From Candidatus Pelagibacter sp. RS39 (GTDB lineage Bacteria; Pseudomonadota; Alphaproteobacteria; Pelagibacterales; Pelagibacteraceae), in the NCBI RefSeq assembly GCF_002101315.1, contig NZ_CP020777.1, forward strand, positions 1,116,001-1,180,000: a stretch of DNA of 64,000 bases, read 5' to 3'. This document shows, piece after piece, positions 35,409-44,956 of the stretch. Below the pieces are notes generated by a model. It was not told the origin of the DNA. It was given only the letters and a program-made list of their open reading frames with translations, and made no database searches. Numbering within the stretch: position 1 is the stretch's first letter; every line of letters begins with the position of its first letter. The position numbers and the translations under genes are program-made.

Positions 35409-36455
35409 CTAATCCTTTTTTCCTACTATTTCTTTAAAGTTTTTTACACCTTCTTTTAGTAATATTTCCTTCAGCTCTTTTTTAATGAGACTGACAATAT
35501 TTGGGCCTCTAAAAACCATACCTGTATAAAGTTGTAAATAATCAGCTCCAGCTAAAAGTTTTTGATAAGCAGATCTGCCGGAGTCTACACCACCTACACC
35601 TATGATTTTGATTCTACCTTTTAAAACTTTATAAAATTTTCCAATCAACTCAGAAGACTTAGACTCTATAGGTTTCCCAGATAGTCCTCCTTTTTGATGA
35701 CTTTGAGTATTTTGTAAATTTTCTCTTGTTGTATCGGATGTGTTAGAAATAATAGTTGCTTCTATCTTATTATTTAAAAGCACTTCAGAAATTTGCGTAA
35801 TTTCTTTGTCGTTTATATCTGGTGACACTTTTACTGCTATAGGTGTTTTAGAGTTAAGATCTCTCTTCTCTTTTTCAATTAGTTTTAAAAGATCATCTAA
35901 TTTTTTTTGATCGTGAAAGTTTCTTAAATCTTCGGTGTTTGGTGAAGAAATATTGATAGTGATGTAATCAGATAACCCGTTAAATGTTTTCAAGCACTGT
36001 ATATAATCATTTGTTCTATCTTCTGAGTTTTTATTGGGTCCAATATTAATTCCGAGTAAGCCAGTTGGATTATTTCTTTTAATTCGATCTACGATATTTT
36101 TTGATCCTAGATTATTGAAACCAAGTCTATTAATGAGAGCCTCATCCTCTACCAGTCTAAAAACTCTAGGTTTGGGATTTCCATATTGTTCTAACGGTGT
36201 AACGGTTCCTACTTCAACAAAACCAAAACCTAAATTGAACAATGAATTATATACCTCAGCATTTTTATCAAATCCTGCAGCCATACCAATTGGATTTTCT
36301 ATTTCTTTATTAAATAATCTCGTCTTAAAAAGGGGATTATTTTTTTCTTCATCTAAAATATTTGGAATAAAATTAAATTTTAGTGACTTTATAGCTAAAC
36401 TATGAGCTGTCTCAGGATCTAATTTAAAAATTAAAGATCTTAAATTTGAAAACAT
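35409..36455 (-). CDS. pyrD: Dihydroorotate dehydrogenase (quinone), class 2
   Basis: The 348-residue enzyme shows GMAAGFDKNAEVYNSL, NISSPNTEDLRNF with the catalytic serine, and VGGVDSGRSAYQKLLAGADYLQLYTG near the FMN site. The N-terminal helix MFSNLRSLIFKLDPETAHSLA is the membrane-associating part of class 2 enzymes that pass electrons to ubiquinone. This is the fourth step of pyrimidine synthesis. lysS lies upstream with a 1-bp overlap, so they form one transcript. Confidence 0.97.
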   Translation of the reverse strand: MFSNLRSLIFKLDPETAHSLAIKSLKFNFIPNILDEEKNNPLFKTRLFNKEIENPIGMAAGFDKNAEVYNSLFNLGFGFVEVGTVTPLEQYGNPKPRVFRLVEDEALINRLGFNNLGSKNIVDRIKRNNPTGLLGINIGPNKNSEDRTNDYIQCLKTFNGLSDYITINISSPNTEDLRNFHDQKKLDDLLKLIEKEKRDLNSKTPIAVKVSPDINDKEITQISEVLLNNKIEATIISNTSDTTRENLQNTQSHQKGGLSGKPIESKSSELIGKFYKVLKGRIKIIGVGGVDSGRSAYQKLLAGADYLQLYTGMVFRGPNIVSLIKKELKEILLKEGVKNFKEIVGKKD

Positions 36456-38017
36456 TATTTAATTTTATTTAATATAAGATCTTTTGTTTCTTTCACACCA
36501 AAAAAACTTATAAAAAAACCCATCCTTGGTCCATTTTCGTCCCCAAAAACTACTTCGTAAATTAATTTAAACCAATCTCGAAGGTTCTCAGTGTATCCAT
36601 TTTCTTTACCAGTCGAATATATCATTGTTTGAATATCCTCTGGTTTCATTTTGTCATCACATTTATCTAAAGTTTTTACCAAAGCCTCCAAAGCTTTTTT
36701 TTCTTCTTCGTTAGGTTTTTTATAATTTTTTTTTAATTTTATTACATCATTGAAATACTTTATTGCATAGCCTACTAAGTTATCAAAAATAGGATTATCT
36801 TTTTCTGAAATATCTTTTTTGTATTTTTTAACAAATTTCCAAAGAAGTTCTTTGCTATCAGCATTACTTGTTTCAACTAAATTCAATAACATTGAAAATG
36901 ACATAATCATATTTTCTTTTGGTACCAAGCTATTGTGAACATGCCATACAGGATTCATTAGTAGCTGCGACTCATTTTGATTTTTTGCTTTTTCAATAAG
37001 ATCTAAATAATCATCAACGGTTTTTGAAACTATTTCTTTGTAGAGTTTTTTCGCTCTTTTTGGGTTTTGATACATATACAGTGACAAACTTTCAGGAGAG
37101 GCATACTCTAACCATTGATCAATTGTGATACCGTTTCCTTTTGATTTTGAAATCTTCTCTCCCTTTTCATCCAAGAATAATTCATATGCAAACCCTGAAG
37201 GATTTGTCTTCCCAATAAGTTTGATAATTTTTGTTGAAAGTATAGCACTCTCTATAAGATCCTTCCCATACATTTCAAAATCAACATCTAGCGCATACCA
37301 TCTCATAGCCCAATCAACTTTCCATTGTAATTTACAATTTCCATCATAAATACTTGTTTCCAAATCTTTTCCTTTATTATCAAAAACAATAATAGATTTT
37401 TCTTTGTTAATATTTTTTACAGGTATTTCTAAAACATGACCTGTATCTGGACAAATTGGAAGAAATGGACTGTAAGTTTTTTGTCTCTCTTTTCCCAATG
37501 TAGGAAGTATTATATTCATTATACCATCATAATTCTCTAAAATAACTTGGAGAGAAGAATTAAAGAAACCTGATTTATAGAGTGATGTTGAACTTTTAAA
37601 ATTATATTTAAATTTAAAATTGTTCAAAAATTTTTTTAACATTTCATTATTATGCTCACCAAAGCTATCAAATTTTTGAAAGGGATCAGGCACATTAGTA
37701 AGCGGTTTGTGTAAATTTTTTTCTAATAATTCTTTTTGTGGAACGTTGTCAGGTACCTTTCTAAGACCGTCCATATCATCTGAAAAAGTAATGATTTCGG
37801 TTGGTAAATCAGTCAAATATTTTAATGCATTCACAATCATTGATGTCCTTGCAACTTCTCCAAAAGTTCCTATATGTGGAAGTCCACTAGGGCCATAACC
37901 TGTTTGGAGAATTATTTTGCCTTTTTTTTCTATAAAAGTTTTTCTTTCCCGAAGCATTTTTTTTGCTTCAACGAAAGGCCATGCACTTGTTTTATCAAAA
38001 TTCTCTTTTTTAATCAT
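36455..38017 (-). CDS. lysS: Class I lysyl-tRNA synthetase
   Basis: The 520-residue protein has the class I catalytic signatures: HIGH as PHIG at 47-50 within GPSGLPHIGTFGE, and KMSKS as KISKS at about 287-291. This is the archaeal-type class I enzyme (LysK), used by alphaproteobacteria instead of class II LysRS. It charges tRNA-Lys in the cytosol. The gene is divergent from trkH with an 88-bp gap, which must hold both promoters. Confidence 0.95.
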   Translation of the reverse strand: MIKKENFDKTSAWPFVEAKKMLRERKTFIEKKGKIILQTGYGPSGLPHIGTFGEVARTSMIVNALKYLTDLPTEIITFSDDMDGLRKVPDNVPQKELLEKNLHKPLTNVPDPFQKFDSFGEHNNEMLKKFLNNFKFKYNFKSSTSLYKSGFFNSSLQVILENYDGIMNIILPTLGKERQKTYSPFLPICPDTGHVLEIPVKNINKEKSIIVFDNKGKDLETSIYDGNCKLQWKVDWAMRWYALDVDFEMYGKDLIESAILSTKIIKLIGKTNPSGFAYELFLDEKGEKISKSKGNGITIDQWLEYASPESLSLYMYQNPKRAKKLYKEIVSKTVDDYLDLIEKAKNQNESQLLMNPVWHVHNSLVPKENMIMSFSMLLNLVETSNADSKELLWKFVKKYKKDISEKDNPIFDNLVGYAIKYFNDVIKLKKNYKKPNEEEKKALEALVKTLDKCDDKMKPEDIQTMIYSTGKENGYTENLRDWFKLIYEVVFGDENGPRMGFFISFFGVKETKDLILNKIK

Positions 38018-38105
38018 GATTAATTCAAATATAATCTTAAATTAACGATTTAACTTATTCTTATAGAGTTGAAATTTATTTACCATAAAATAATGTTCTA
38101 TCAAA

Positions 38106-39545
38106 ATGTCTAATTATAAAACTGTTTTTTTTACTCTTGGAATTCTTCAAATAATTCTTGGGATTTTTATGTTGATACCAATATTTGTTCAATTTTTTTT
38201 CAAAGAAATTGACTCTTCTTTTTTTGGTGCTTCTATTATTACAATTATTTTTGGTACTCTATTTTTTTTATCTAATCTTGATCATGATAAGAAATTAAGT
38301 TTACAACAAGCTTTTTTATTAACAGCGTTATCTTGGCTAAGTATTGCAATTTTTGGCTCACTTCCTCTAATATTTTCTGAGATCAATTTTTCATTCACTA
38401 ATGCTTTTTTCGAGAGTATGTCAGGTATTACAACAACTGGTTCTACAATAATTCCAAATTTAGAGCAAATGCCTAAAGCGATTTTGCTTTGGAGAGCAAT
38501 TCTTCAATGGTTGGGTGGTATTGGAATAATTGTCATGGCGATCACTTTGATGCCAATAATGAATGTTGGTGGTATGCAATTATTCAAAATTTCTAATAGT
38601 GACTCATCTGAAAAAATTCTTCCTAAATCGAAAGAAATTGCATTGAGATTAATTTATATTTATTCAGGTCTTACTACACTTTGTGCAATATCATATAAGA
38701 TCCTTGGGATGGATACTTTTGATAGTATAACTCATTCTATGACTACAATAGCAACTGGGGGGTTTTCAAACTATAACGATTCCATTGGTTTCTTTAATAG
38801 TTTTTCAATAGAAATTTCAGCAATGATTTTTATCATCTTAGGTAGTTTACCTTTTATCGCTTATATTAAATTCTTAAACGGTGACAGAAAAATTTTTTTT
38901 TCAGATATTCAAATTAGAACTTTTTTGAAAATAATCTTAATAAGTATTTTGATCTTATCAATTTATTTATTTTTTGATAAATCATCTGAACTAAACCTCA
39001 GAACAGTTTTATTTAATGTAATATCAATTTTAACAGGGACTGGATATGTTAATGCACAATTTGATAACTGGGGTGGATTTCCTTTAATTATATTTATAGG
39101 CTTAATGTTTATTGGTGGATGTGCTGGCTCAACAACTTGTGGTATAAAGATATTTAGATTTCAAATACTTTATTCATTTGTTTTGAATCAACTTAAAAAA
39201 ATTATTTATCCTAAGGGAGTTTTTGTTCTAAAATATAACCAAAGTCCTGTTGATGATAAATTTACCGCATCAATCATCTCTTTCATTTATATGTACCTGG
39301 TAATTTTTTTTACAATTACAGCATTATTATCTTTGACAGGTCTTGACTTTATTACTTCAATTTCCGGTGCTGCAACATCTATTTCAAATGTAGGCCCTGG
39401 CCTAGGCTCAACTATTGGGCCAAATGGAAATTTTTCATCACTACCTGATATCTCTAAGTGGATTTTAAGTTTTGGTATGATCTTGGGTAGATTGGAATTG
39501 TTTGCAATCCTTGTATTATTTTTACCATCCTTTTGGAGGAATTAA
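38106..39545 (+). CDS. trkH: Trk-type potassium uptake protein TrkH
   Basis: The 479-residue protein has about ten or more spans with four pore-loop motifs, e.g. SGITTTGSTI, TTIATGGFSNY, LTGTGYVNAQ and ISNVGPGLGS, each providing a selectivity-filter glycine. Also GGCAGSTTCGIKIFRF, the family signature. It is the membrane channel of the Trk system; TrkA is not adjacent. Its stop codon lies within the ribosome-binding site of the next gene. Confidence 0.95.
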   Translation: MSNYKTVFFTLGILQIILGIFMLIPIFVQFFFKEIDSSFFGASIITIIFGTLFFLSNLDHDKKLSLQQAFLLTALSWLSIAIFGSLPLIFSEINFSFTNAFFESMSGITTTGSTIIPNLEQMPKAILLWRAILQWLGGIGIIVMAITLMPIMNVGGMQLFKISNSDSSEKILPKSKEIALRLIYIYSGLTTLCAISYKILGMDTFDSITHSMTTIATGGFSNYNDSIGFFNSFSIEISAMIFIILGSLPFIAYIKFLNGDRKIFFSDIQIRTFLKIILISILILSIYLFFDKSSELNLRTVLFNVISILTGTGYVNAQFDNWGGFPLIIFIGLMFIGGCAGSTTCGIKIFRFQILYSFVLNQLKKIIYPKGVFVLKYNQSPVDDKFTASIISFIYMYLVIFFTITALLSLTGLDFITSISGAATSISNVGPGLGSTIGPNGNFSSLPDISKWILSFGMILGRLELFAILVLFLPSFWRN

Positions 39546-39547
39546 AT

Positions 39548-40924
39548 TTGATAGAAATTAAAAAAAATTCTTTGTCTGAAATGTTCTCAGTTTATTTTGA
39601 TAAAAGAATGCTCAAAATTTTATTGCTTGGTGTAATATCTGGTTTTCCATGGGTTTTGATTGGAAGTAGTCTAAGTTTATGGTTAAAAGAAGATGGATTA
39701 AGTAGATCTACTGTTGGATGGGCTGGATTAATCTTTGCAGTTTATGCTTTTAATTATTTATGGGCACCCTTAATAGATAGAATACAAATACCATTTTTAA
39801 CGAAAAAAATAGGTCACAGAAGAGGATGGATTGTTTTGATGCAAATTATCATCTTAATCTCACTTGCTCTTTGGAGTTTACTCGATCCATCTGAAAATTT
39901 AGCCTTGGTTGTTTCAGTAGGCTTAATAATTGCTATAGCATCATCAACTCAAGATATAACAGTTGATGCTTTAAGAATTGAACAGATTGGTGAGAATGAG
40001 GGAAAATCCATGGCTGCCGGGGCTGCAATGGCGGTTGTTGGTTGGTGGTCAGGATACAAATTAGGTGGAGTACTATCATTATTTGCAGCAGACATTCTAC
40101 AAAATATTGGTTTTGAAAATTATTGGCAACTAACTTTTCTAATTCTGGGCATTTTAGTAATTTTAATGAACATTGGCTTAATGTTCATTGATGAGTCTGG
40201 AAATTTAAATAGAAAAAATCAACAAAAAGAAAATGATAAATTGATATCATCTCAATTTAAAAATGAAAATATATTTACAAAATTGATAACATGGGTTGCT
40301 GGAACAATAAGTGGCCCAATTATTAGTTTTTTTAAAAAGAATGGCTTTTCGATTGCTCTAGGAATTTTAGGATTTGTTTTTTTATTTAAAGTGGGAGAGG
40401 CATTTCTTGGAAGAATGTCTATAATTTTTTATAAAGAAATAGGCTTTAGTAAATCAGATATTGCTATTTACTCTAAAACGTTAGGTTGGATTACTACTGT
40501 GACGTTTACTCTTTTAGGTGGGCTTTTTGTAATAAGATCTGGAGTTTTAAAAGCAATGTTTTTTGCTGGAGTAATGATGGCAAGTACAAACCTTTTATTT
40601 AGTGTATTGGCTTGGAGTGATAAATCTGAACTTTTATTTGCTATCGCAGTCATTTTTGATGATATAGCTGCTGCATTTGCAACAGTGGCTTTTGTGGCTT
40701 TTATATCTATGCTCGTAGACAGAGCCTATACAGCAACTCAATATGCACTATTAGCATCAATTGGAACTGCTGGTAGAACAACTTTAGCCTCTTCATCTGG
40801 TGCCCTTGTTGATTGGTTAAATGGTGATTGGGGAATATTTTTTATTTTAACTGCACTAATGGTAATTCCTTCCTTAATGATTTTATGGATTATGAAAAAT
40901 AAACTTAAACTAAGTGAAAAATAA
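39548..40924 (+). CDS. ampG: AmpG-like major facilitator (muropeptide permease family)
   Basis: I choose the TTG at 39548: GGAGGA at 39535-39540 sits at ideal spacing, whereas the upstream TTG at 39533 would start inside that site. The product is 458 residues with 12-14 spans and the AmpG-type start GVISGFPWVLIGSSLSLWLKEDGL, plus APLIDR in the cytoplasmic loop. AmpG imports GlcNAc-anhydroMurNAc-peptides for recycling. The next gene is an NlpC/P60 hydrolase overlapping by 11 bp, which fits cell-wall turnover. Other PAT-family substrates remain possible. Confidence 0.85.
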   Translation: MIEIKKNSLSEMFSVYFDKRMLKILLLGVISGFPWVLIGSSLSLWLKEDGLSRSTVGWAGLIFAVYAFNYLWAPLIDRIQIPFLTKKIGHRRGWIVLMQIIILISLALWSLLDPSENLALVVSVGLIIAIASSTQDITVDALRIEQIGENEGKSMAAGAAMAVVGWWSGYKLGGVLSLFAADILQNIGFENYWQLTFLILGILVILMNIGLMFIDESGNLNRKNQQKENDKLISSQFKNENIFTKLITWVAGTISGPIISFFKKNGFSIALGILGFVFLFKVGEAFLGRMSIIFYKEIGFSKSDIAIYSKTLGWITTVTFTLLGGLFVIRSGVLKAMFFAGVMMASTNLLFSVLAWSDKSELLFAIAVIFDDIAAAFATVAFVAFISMLVDRAYTATQYALLASIGTAGRTTLASSSGALVDWLNGDWGIFFILTALMVIPSLMILWIMKNKLKLSEK

Positions 40925-41666
40925 TTTTTTAAATAAATCTGTAGCTAACATTTACTTTAAACCATCTTACAACTCTGAAGTGGTTTCACAAATTCTATAT
41001 GGAGAGAAATTTAAAATTTTATTAAAAAGAAAAAAATGGATAAAAATAAAAACTCATTATGACAATTATATTGGATATATTAAAAACGGTAATTTTTTAA
41101 AAAATTTTAATCCCTCTTTTAAAATTTCAAAAATTAAATCTAGAATTTTTTTAAAAAAAGGTAAAAAATTTTTATCTTCAAATCATCATCTGTATTATGG
41201 ATCTGGTGTATGTATTAGAAATGAAAATAAAAAGTATGTAGAATTTGAAAAAAATAAATGGATCAAAAAAATTGATATTAAAAGTATTGATCATTACGAA
41301 AAAAATTATATCAGAATATTCAAATCTTTTTTAAACACAAAATACTTATGGGGTGGAAAAACTTGTATTGGTATTGATTGTTCAGCATTAATTCAAATCT
41401 ATTTTTATTACAATAGAATATTTTTCCCAAGAGATACAAAAGACCAAATAAGATTTAGTAAGCAAAAAAAAATTAAAAGTTTACTTAAAGGAGATATCAT
41501 ATTTTGGAAAGGACATGTTGGTATATGTATAAGTAAGTCTAGATTTATTCATGCTTATGGACCAAAAAAAAAGGTGATAGAAATGTCGACAATACAAACA
41601 ATCAAGTTAATTGATAAAACAGCAAATCTAAAAGTTAAAAAAGTAAGTAATATTAGTAATTATTAA
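40914..41666 (+). CDS. NlpC/P60 family peptidase with SH3-like domain
   Basis: The 250-residue protein begins at GTG inside ampG. Residues about 10-60 and 70-120 form bacterial SH3-like segments. The NlpC/P60 domain has C156 in GIDCSALIQ, H201 in GHVGICI and a third polar residue at H213, the catalytic triad. No signal peptide is visible, so it may act in the cytosol on imported muropeptides, as alphaproteobacterial recycling endopeptidases do. The substrate bond (D-Glu-diaminopimelate or similar) is inferred. Confidence 0.87.
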   Translation: MKNNFLNKSVANIYFKPSYNSEVVSQILYGEKFKILLKRKKWIKIKTHYDNYIGYIKNGNFLKNFNPSFKISKIKSRIFLKKGKKFLSSNHHLYYGSGVCIRNENKKYVEFEKNKWIKKIDIKSIDHYEKNYIRIFKSFLNTKYLWGGKTCIGIDCSALIQIYFYYNRIFFPRDTKDQIRFSKQKKIKSLLKGDIIFWKGHVGICISKSRFIHAYGPKKKVIEMSTIQTIKLIDKTANLKVKKVSNISNY

Positions 41667-42559
41667 TCTCTACCAAAGTCAGGTTTGTTTACATCCTGTT
41701 TTAATTTAATAATTTTAGATCTAACCTTTTTAGTTTGCGATAATTTTTTTAAAATTGATTTATTATTCTTAGAATTTATATCTTTTTTGAAAGATTTTAA
41801 GTTTTTGATAAACAAATCTATCGCTTTTGTAACATTAGCTTTGTTATCAAAAAAAATATCTCTCCACATAATTTCATTTGAAGCAGCTATTCTTGAAAAA
41901 TCTCTCAGCCCCCCAGCACTGTATTTAATAAGACCAAACTTAAGAATTTTCTCAAAATCTTGAGCTGATTTAACCAAATTATATGCAATCAAATGTGGTA
42001 AATGACTTGTGATAGAAAAAACTTTATCATGTTTTTCTGGATTCATAATAACAGTTTTTGAGCCTATTTTTTTCCAAAAAGAAATTAAAAATTTTAAATT
42101 CTTAAGACTTGTTTTTTTATCCTTAATTAAAACACACCATTTATCTTCAAACATATCAGCTTTTCCAAATTCTGGTCCGCTCACCTCCGATCCTGCGATA
42201 GGATGACTCCTTATCCAATTTATACCGCGTCTCAAAAATTTTTTAATAATTTTTGATGACTCTATTTTTGAAGAGCCTACATCAGTAATTAATGTCTTTG
42301 GCGAAATAGTTTTATTAATCTTAAGAATAAGTTCTTTATATTCACTCGTTGATGTACAAACAATCACTAAGTTTGAATTTACCAAACCATCTTTTAGTGA
42401 ATTAACTATTGTTCCAGGTAATCTGAGCTTTTTTATTTTAGCGATATTAGATTGCGATTTTTCGTAAATAAATATTTTTTTCGCAATTTTTTTTTGTGAA
42501 ATTTTCCTTACTAAAGAAGAACCTAATAATCCACAGCCAATAATCAATATGTTTCTCAT
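41663..42559 (-). CDS. tyrA: Prephenate/arogenate dehydrogenase
   Basis: The 298-residue protein opens with the NAD(P) loop GCGLLGSS at 8-15 and has SHPIAGSE, SHLPHLIAYNLV and GLRDFSRIAASNEIMW, all TyrA/TyrC marks. It oxidises prephenate or arogenate towards tyrosine. It has no fused chorismate mutase or ACT domain. It overlaps hisC by 4 bp on the same strand, the arrangement seen in other alphaproteobacteria, and the convergent NlpC gene by 4 bp. Confidence 0.92.
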   Translation of the reverse strand: MRNILIIGCGLLGSSLVRKISQKKIAKKIFIYEKSQSNIAKIKKLRLPGTIVNSLKDGLVNSNLVIVCTSTSEYKELILKINKTISPKTLITDVGSSKIESSKIIKKFLRRGINWIRSHPIAGSEVSGPEFGKADMFEDKWCVLIKDKKTSLKNLKFLISFWKKIGSKTVIMNPEKHDKVFSITSHLPHLIAYNLVKSAQDFEKILKFGLIKYSAGGLRDFSRIAASNEIMWRDIFFDNKANVTKAIDLFIKNLKSFKKDINSKNNKSILKKLSQTKKVRSKIIKLKQDVNKPDFGRD

Positions 42560-43641
42560 TTTCTAAATATATTTTGTGTTGCTTTAATAAATTTTATATT
42601 TTCCTCTTTAGATCCAATAGTTAATCGTAGCATATTCTTTATTTTATAACCTTCTTCGGTAGATCTTAAAATGATTCCTTTTCTTTTTAATTTTTCATAA
42701 AAACTTTTAGCTCTTAGTTTACATTTATTAAAGTTCAATAATAAAAAATTGGCAGAGACTTTATTTGAACTAATATCATAATTGCTTAAAAAATCTTTTA
42801 ATTTTGTTGCATAAAAATAATTATGTTTTACAGAACGTGTAATAAATTTTTTATCTTTAAGCGACTCAATTGCTGCCTTTTGAGCTACTTCATTAACATT
42901 AAATGGAGGTTTAATAATATTCAAAGCATCAATAATTTTTTTTGAACCATATCCCCACCCAACTCTTAAGGATGATAATCCGTAGATTTTTGAGAATGTC
43001 CTTAATATAAAAACATTCTGCTTGTTTTTAAATAAATCTAAACCAGATTTATAATCTTTATTTTGCATGTACTCTGCATAAGCATCATCTACAACAAGCA
43101 AAATATTTTTTCTTAATCTTTTTCTTAAATTAATTAATTCAAACTTAGTCAAGTAAGTGCCAGTTGGATTATTTGGATTAGCAAGAAATACCATTTTAGT
43201 TTTACTGTTTACTTTTTTAATTATTTCCGAAACAGAAACTTTAAAATTTTTTTCTTTTGCAAAAACAACTTTTGCTCCAACTATTTTTGCATATATTCTG
43301 TACATCAAAAAACTAAATTGAGGAAGGATTACCTCATCTTTTGGTTTAAGGAAAAGCTGACATAACATTTGTATAACTTCGTCTGAGCCAGCTCCACAAA
43401 TTATTTTTTCTTTATTACAATCAAATTTTTTTGAAATCTGGCTTCGTAATTCTCTAGACTTTCCGTCTGGATATCTAAAAAATTTTAGTTTTTTATTTGA
43501 TATTGCCTTCTTGGCCCTCACACTTACACCAAGAGCTGACTCATTTGCTGAAAGTTTGATTATGTTCTTTAGTCTCTTGACAGTTGATTTACCAGGTTGA
43601 TAAGCCTCAATATCGAATTTTTTAAATTTTACAGTTGTCAT
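42556..43641 (-). CDS. hisC: Histidinol-phosphate / aromatic aminotransferase
   Basis: The 361-residue class I/II aminotransferase has the PLP lysine K218 in RTFSKIYGLSSLRVGW and the phosphate-binding pattern ANPNNPTGTY at 154-163. HisC enzymes often also serve in aromatic synthesis; direct coupling to tyrA suggests a role in tyrosine or phenylalanine formation as well as histidine. No other his gene is nearby. The 194-bp space between it and metX holds the SAM-II element on the opposite strand. Confidence 0.9.
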   Translation of the reverse strand: MTTVKFKKFDIEAYQPGKSTVKRLKNIIKLSANESALGVSVRAKKAISNKKLKFFRYPDGKSRELRSQISKKFDCNKEKIICGAGSDEVIQMLCQLFLKPKDEVILPQFSFLMYRIYAKIVGAKVVFAKEKNFKVSVSEIIKKVNSKTKMVFLANPNNPTGTYLTKFELINLRKRLRKNILLVVDDAYAEYMQNKDYKSGLDLFKNKQNVFILRTFSKIYGLSSLRVGWGYGSKKIIDALNIIKPPFNVNEVAQKAAIESLKDKKFITRSVKHNYFYATKLKDFLSNYDISSNKVSANFLLLNFNKCKLRAKSFYEKLKRKGIILRSTEEGYKIKNMLRLTIGSKEENIKFIKATQNIFRK

Positions 43642-43713
43642 CTTTTAAATTTTAGCCTCTTTATAAATAAAATAACAACTTTTCATATAGTATTAGTTCA
43701 AATATTTTAAAAA

Positions 43714-43742
43714 TTGACATACTAAATAACATCTTGTACAAA
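43714..43742 (+). promoter_or_regulatory. Sigma-70 promoter for metX-metW
   Basis: TTGACA (43714-43719) is a perfect -35 and TACAAA (43737-43742) an acceptable -10 with a 17-bp spacer. The transcription start would be about 43749, exactly the first base of the P1 stem of the downstream riboswitch. Confidence 0.75.
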
Positions 43743-43746
43743 ATTT

Positions 43747-43800
43747 ATGCGCTGATTTACCTGAATTGCGAGCGCTTTAAAAAAACCGCTAAAAAAGTTT
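43747..43800 (+). promoter_or_regulatory. SAM-II-type riboswitch upstream of metX
   Basis: The RNA has P1 as GCGCU (43749-43753) with AGCGC (43771-43775), enclosing the conserved stretch CUGAUUUA and AUUGCG, and downstream the GCUAAAAA tail (43788-43795) that forms the pseudoknot. These match the SAM-II consensus (CUGAUUUAACC...UUGCAAGCGC...GCUAAAAA) that controls metX in alphaproteobacteria and marine metagenomes. Binding of S-adenosylmethionine would shut off MetX. A 7-A/C tract and a following G/7-T tract (43779-43786 and 43797-43804) could pair as an alternative helix. Confidence 0.85.
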
Positions 43801-43835
43801 TTTTTCTCACAATTCAATAATTAGCATTAAAAATT

Positions 43836-44954
43836 ATGAATATTAAAGAGAATATAAAAACACTTATTATTAAAAAACCATTAAAGCTTGATTGTGGTAA
43901 AACTATTAATAATTATCCACTAGCATATGAAACTTATGGCTCACTCAATGAAAATAAAGATAATGCGATTCTTGTTTTTCATGCACTTACCGGTGATCAA
44001 TTTGTTACGGGAATTAATCCTATCACAAAAAAAGATGGTTGGTGGTCTTATGCAGTGGGTCCCAACAAATCAATAGACACAAATAAATATTTTGTTATTT
44101 GTGCAAATGTTATAGGTGGTTGTATGGGGTCATACGGTCCAAGCCACAAAAATCCCGATACAAATAAGATTTACGGCACAGATTTTCCTGTAATTACTAT
44201 TAATGACATGGTGAATGCACAAGTAAATTTATTAGATCATTTTAAAATCAAAAAACTTTTTTCAGTTGTTGGTGGATCAATGGGAGGAATGCAAGTTTTG
44301 CAATTTATTAGTAATTATCCAGATAAAGCTAGTACAGTAGTACCAATCGCATGTACCTCTAATCATTCTGCTCAAAATATTGCTTTTAATGAATTGGGTA
44401 GACAAGCGATAGCGTCAGATCATAACTGGTCAGACGGAAAATATTTATCTAATAATACTCTTCCTGATAAAGGGTTATCAGTAGCGAGAATGGCTGCACA
44501 TATAACTTATTTGTCTAAAAAAGGTTTACAAGAAAAATTTGGAAGAAAACTTCAAGAAAGAGATGCTCTTAAATTTGGATTTGATGCAGATTTTCAAATA
44601 GAGAGTTATCTAAGATATCAAGGATCGGTTTTTGTAGATCGATTTGATGCTAATAGTTATCTTTATATAACAAGAGCAATGGATTATTTCGATCTAGTTA
44701 AACAATTTGATGGTAATTTATCTAATGCATTTAAAAAAACTAAGGCTAAGTTTTTTATAATATCTTTTACCTCAGACTGGCTCTATCCAACCCAAGAAAA
44801 TAAAGATATAGTTATCGCTCTTAATGCAATTGGTGCTGATGTTGGATTTGTTGAGATAAAATCTGACAAAGGTCATGATTCTTTTTTATTAGATGTTCCA
44901 GACTTTTTGAAAACACTTAAAAATTTTTTAGATAAATCTTACTCAGAGAGATAA
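43836..44954 (+). CDS. metX: Homoserine O-acetyltransferase
   Basis: This 372-residue alpha/beta hydrolase has the nucleophile S148 in VVGGSMGGMQ and the triad histidine H347 in GHDSFLL; FTSDWLYP supplies the acid. It makes O-acetyl- (or succinyl-) homoserine, the first committed step to methionine; acyl-CoA choice cannot be told by eye. A SAM-II riboswitch precedes it, matching control by the end product. metW follows after 2 bp. Confidence 0.95.
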   Translation: MNIKENIKTLIIKKPLKLDCGKTINNYPLAYETYGSLNENKDNAILVFHALTGDQFVTGINPITKKDGWWSYAVGPNKSIDTNKYFVICANVIGGCMGSYGPSHKNPDTNKIYGTDFPVITINDMVNAQVNLLDHFKIKKLFSVVGGSMGGMQVLQFISNYPDKASTVVPIACTSNHSAQNIAFNELGRQAIASDHNWSDGKYLSNNTLPDKGLSVARMAAHITYLSKKGLQEKFGRKLQERDALKFGFDADFQIESYLRYQGSVFVDRFDANSYLYITRAMDYFDLVKQFDGNLSNAFKKTKAKFFIISFTSDWLYPTQENKDIVIALNAIGADVGFVEIKSDKGHDSFLLDVPDFLKTLKNFLDKSYSER

Positions 44955-44956
44955 TA

